Origin: Paramecium pentaurelia | Lineage: Eukaryota > Ciliophora > Oligohymenophorea > Peniculida > Parameciidae | DNA length: 64,000 nt | Assembly: GCA_905183005.1 (NCBI GenBank) | Contig: CAJJDO010000101.1 | Coordinates: 4,018 to 68,017 of the forward strand | Reading direction: 5' to 3' | Shown here: positions 61,301-64,000 of the stretch, in pieces | How positions within the stretch are numbered: the stretch's first letter is position 1 | How the letters are laid out: every line of letters begins with the position of its first letter | Program-made: the position numbers and the translations under genes | The notes under the pieces: generated by a model | Databases searched by the model: none | The model's input: the letters and a program-made list of their open reading frames with translations, nothing else | Told to the model about the DNA's origin: nothing

Positions 61301-64000
61301 TATATAATTTTAAGTAATCAATATTTCATAGATTCCTTGTATTTCAGTTGTTCCAATATCGCAAATAAATTTGATCAGACATCTAATACTAACTATTGCT
61401 AAATTTATAAAGAAAAAATGTTTTGGATATATGTTAGAACACACTAAAGACAACAAAGCAAATTCTAGTGCTATACCTAAAATATATGTCATGAAGTATA
61501 ATGTAGTTTGAAATGAATTCAAATTATATACTACATACAATATTATAGCAATTATTTCTAAAAAGAAAAGAGTAAATATAGATTTATATTTTTCTAATTT
61601 TAACCATAAAATTTTAGATAATCTTTTGAATTTCATTTCAGTATCTTTATTCATAAACTTTAATGTAAGTGGATTCACTTTATCTTAATTTACCTTTAAA
61701 TTAGATCCTGATACCATCTCCTAAATAGATATATCTAAATCATCATTATTCCTTTTAAATATTTTACCAGCTATAACTGCTATTCTTTTAATAAGATTGT
61801 GATATTTCTTCTTACTAATATTATTTTTACCATTTATTTTTGATTAAATCTAAGATATCTCTTCATAGCTTTATTCACTTTTTATTAAACTTTAACAAAA
61901 CAATGGCTAAATCACTTCAATACATGTACTAAGACATAATTAAGCAAATATATAGAAAAAGAAAACAAACCATGAATTTGGATCAATAAATAATTCTTCA
62001 AAAGTTTCTATGTTTTCATCAAATGAATATTTAACAGATAATAATGACATTGTAAGCCAACAAACAATATATGTAAATAATAAAATTATCCATGCAACCA
62101 TTTTTTAAACTGTAGAAACACATAATTTTACAATATCACTTCCAATTAATAAAAGTAGTAACATCTATCTGATGATACCTATTTAAGTATTATTATAATA
62201 TAAGATATAGTATGATAACCATAATAAAACTGCATCAAGTAAGGCATTACCATTTATTTTAAATACAAATGATATAACTTTTTTCTTTTTAAAAGTTTTT
62301 ATATTGATTTTGAATTGTTCTTGATACATTTTAGAATCAGCATGATAATTTTCATTGAGTTTTGATATTAAACTTGCTATTTGTTATAGAATTAACATTA
62401 AACTCTAATAAACTGTTAACCAACCACCTTCAATCAATTAATAATTTTATGCACAATTTGTTGAATACATTAGAAATAAAGAATACAAAATTAATAATGA
62501 TCTATAAAATGAGAATACTAGTAAATCGTCATAAACTTCAGCAAATATTCTACTCTCAAAGAACATCAATCCACAGAAATCTTCAAAATTATTTATACAT
62601 ATATCTGAAGTAGGCATTTTTTAAACATCCTTAATAGTATTAATTTTTTTTAGTGGATTTTCCATTATCTTGTTCATTGATAATCTTTAATTTATTTTCA
62701 ATTTGGTACTCATTTTTTATATTTAATAGTTAATTGGAATGTGAAATAATTGAATCCCCATATTGGCTTTTCTAAACATTTAAATATCATTAAATGAATC
62801 TCCAATTGCCAAGACTTTTTTATTACCTTAAAATTAAGTTTAGATTATTTTAATAATCTCTGCTTTCTCTTTTGCATTAAATTTATATGCTATCAATGAA
62901 TTACAAAAATATAAAAGAAATATTAAATGAGTAAATAATACATTATCTTCAGATATGATTTTAAATTATTCTCCACTTAATATTATTGAAAATGCTTTAA
63001 TCTCTGGATACATTTAAGATTACATTTACTAACTTTTACCCAATTTATTTTAACTATCCTAATTTTAATTCTGTTCAACACTTTTGGATGGATACTTATC
63101 ACTCAAAGTATTTAGTCTAAGGGCTTTTGATTATTACATAGTGTTAATATTCGTATTAATATTATTAGAATCATTAGATTATAATTATTATGCCATTTAA
63201 GCCAATTAATTTTTAATTACTAATTTAGCATTATCTGAATCTATATATAGTAATTAATCTGTTGTTGATAATAATTTAGATTTATATGCAACAGGTAAAA
63301 CTCTATTCAAATCATCACCTGATAATAAAAATAAACTTAAATCTGCTTATCTCATTTATTAAATTAAAATCTTAGCATCTGGTCTTATTTTCTCTTTAAT
63401 ACCTAAAACATGCATAATTTACATATCTTTCTCTATGTCATGAAATAATTAGATTAGATCATTTTAAGATTAAGAAAACTTGATTCCTGAATATCTATCA
63501 AGAAAATTGGCTTTTTCATTTTCTCTTAAATAAATTTTAGAGTATACTACTGTTCTCATACCAGCCATATGTAATTTTAAAAATATGCGATCCCAATATT
63601 CACGACTACTTTTATCAATGTCTACATATGATGGAATTTAATTGAACTCTTCTCTTACAATGAGAACTGAATTGATGAGTTCATCTTCTTAATCATTATC
63701 AGAAGAAAATTTAAATTATTCAGCCAATTTATCTGGATATTATATTAATACTCCTAATCGAGGATGTAAATTGGAATATTAATTAATTGCCAGAATTTAG
63801 AATTCATGAATCTCTTTTAAGATTTCAATAATGTAAGTAATTTTTCCACTTTATTCATTTGTACAAATAAATTTGATATCAAAAAAATTAGCAAATCTAA
63901 TTAATTCTTAATCAAATAAATGAGATGTTGAATCATGAATGAATTAATCATCTGATTATGTAAATTTTGATATTACTTCTTAACATAATAATAAAGATAG
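58362..64000 (-). CDS. P4-ATPase / guanylyl cyclase fusion (5' end off window)
   Basis: The frame enters from the right edge and ends at TGA 58362-58364. Introns include 58662-58686 and 60679-60704; others are not individually placed. In reading order: the end of a P4-type ATPase part (LFLLSGDDLNRVL, then VLAIGDSFNDIQMF at the hinge) and its C-terminal spans; a set of spans (about 61680-61000); a first cyclase domain (VFCDICGFDDL, KIETVGKTYMAAGGL, KIGIHYGRVIAGVIG, FSLIGDTVNTTSR); a Gln-rich linker; a second set of spans (about 59700-59150); and a second cyclase domain (LLFADIAGFTEYS, TIGDCYVALGI, MRIGIHT...GRVIAGILG, DVYGADVMISN). The Glu in IETVG is the guanine-specifying type. This layout is the known ciliate and apicomplexan guanylyl cyclase, which makes cGMP at the ciliary or surface membrane. 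Confidence 0.93.

Noticed and set aside
1..64000. CRISPR arrays, bacterial operons, phage or transposon ends
   Set aside because: The repeats present are WD40 coding units, microsatellites and one segmental duplication; no transposase, integrase or spaced palindromic repeats were seen.

Overview
The window is macronuclear-type DNA of a ciliate, most likely a Paramecium. Long protein frames open only if TAA and TAG are read as glutamine and TGA is the sole stop. The DNA is very AT-rich, genes are tightly packed, and introns are tiny (19-32 nt, GT...TAG or GT...AAG). All gene models below use that code, so standard-code frames here are mostly fragments. Splice sites were placed by hand from frame continuity and family motifs; no transcript data were available.

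Left part (1-14.7 kb). A WD40-repeat gene enters from the left edge. Next comes a 1,345-bp direct tandem duplication joined at a single unresolved base. It carries a decayed plus-strand frame and the 3' end of a minus-strand ADP-ribosyltransferase-like gene, which is complete just to the right. From 7.7 to 14.7 kb lies a large broken gene that resembles NACHT/STAND-type NTPase plus WD-repeat proteins.

Middle (15-31 kb). A 2,824-residue cysteine-rich, beta-helix-like, multi-membrane-span protein is followed by a decayed copy of the ciliary gene CFAP52/WDR16. Then come an intact B-box/pentapeptide/WD40 gene (a paralogue of the gene at the left edge), a small basic ORF and an unrecognised 439-residue protein.

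31-41 kb. A cyclic-nucleotide-gated-type K+ channel diverges from a serine hydroxymethyltransferase-like gene that lacks a key active-site glutamate. A paraoxonase-family gene and an unknown membrane protein follow.

41-64 kb, the densest part. A coiled-coil gene precedes a RING/B-box/polyglutamine/leucine-rich gene whose glutamine tract contains the 966-N assembly gap. Then six minus-strand genes lie head to tail, separated by only 22-90 bp: coiled coil, phospholipid scramblase, RhoGDI, ubiquitin protease, lipin and OSBP. Next are an N-acylation-motif protein with a receiver-like domain, the divergently transcribed proteasome alpha-3 gene, and the 3' half of the ciliate P4-ATPase/guanylyl cyclase fusion, which runs off the right edge.

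Themes: membrane-lipid handling (scramblase, lipin, OSBP, P4-ATPase) and cyclic-nucleotide/K+ signalling (guanylyl cyclase, CNBD channel) are represented close together. Several genes survive only as relics, as expected in a lineage with past genome duplications. No rRNA, tRNA, CRISPR, insertion sequence or telomere was recognised.
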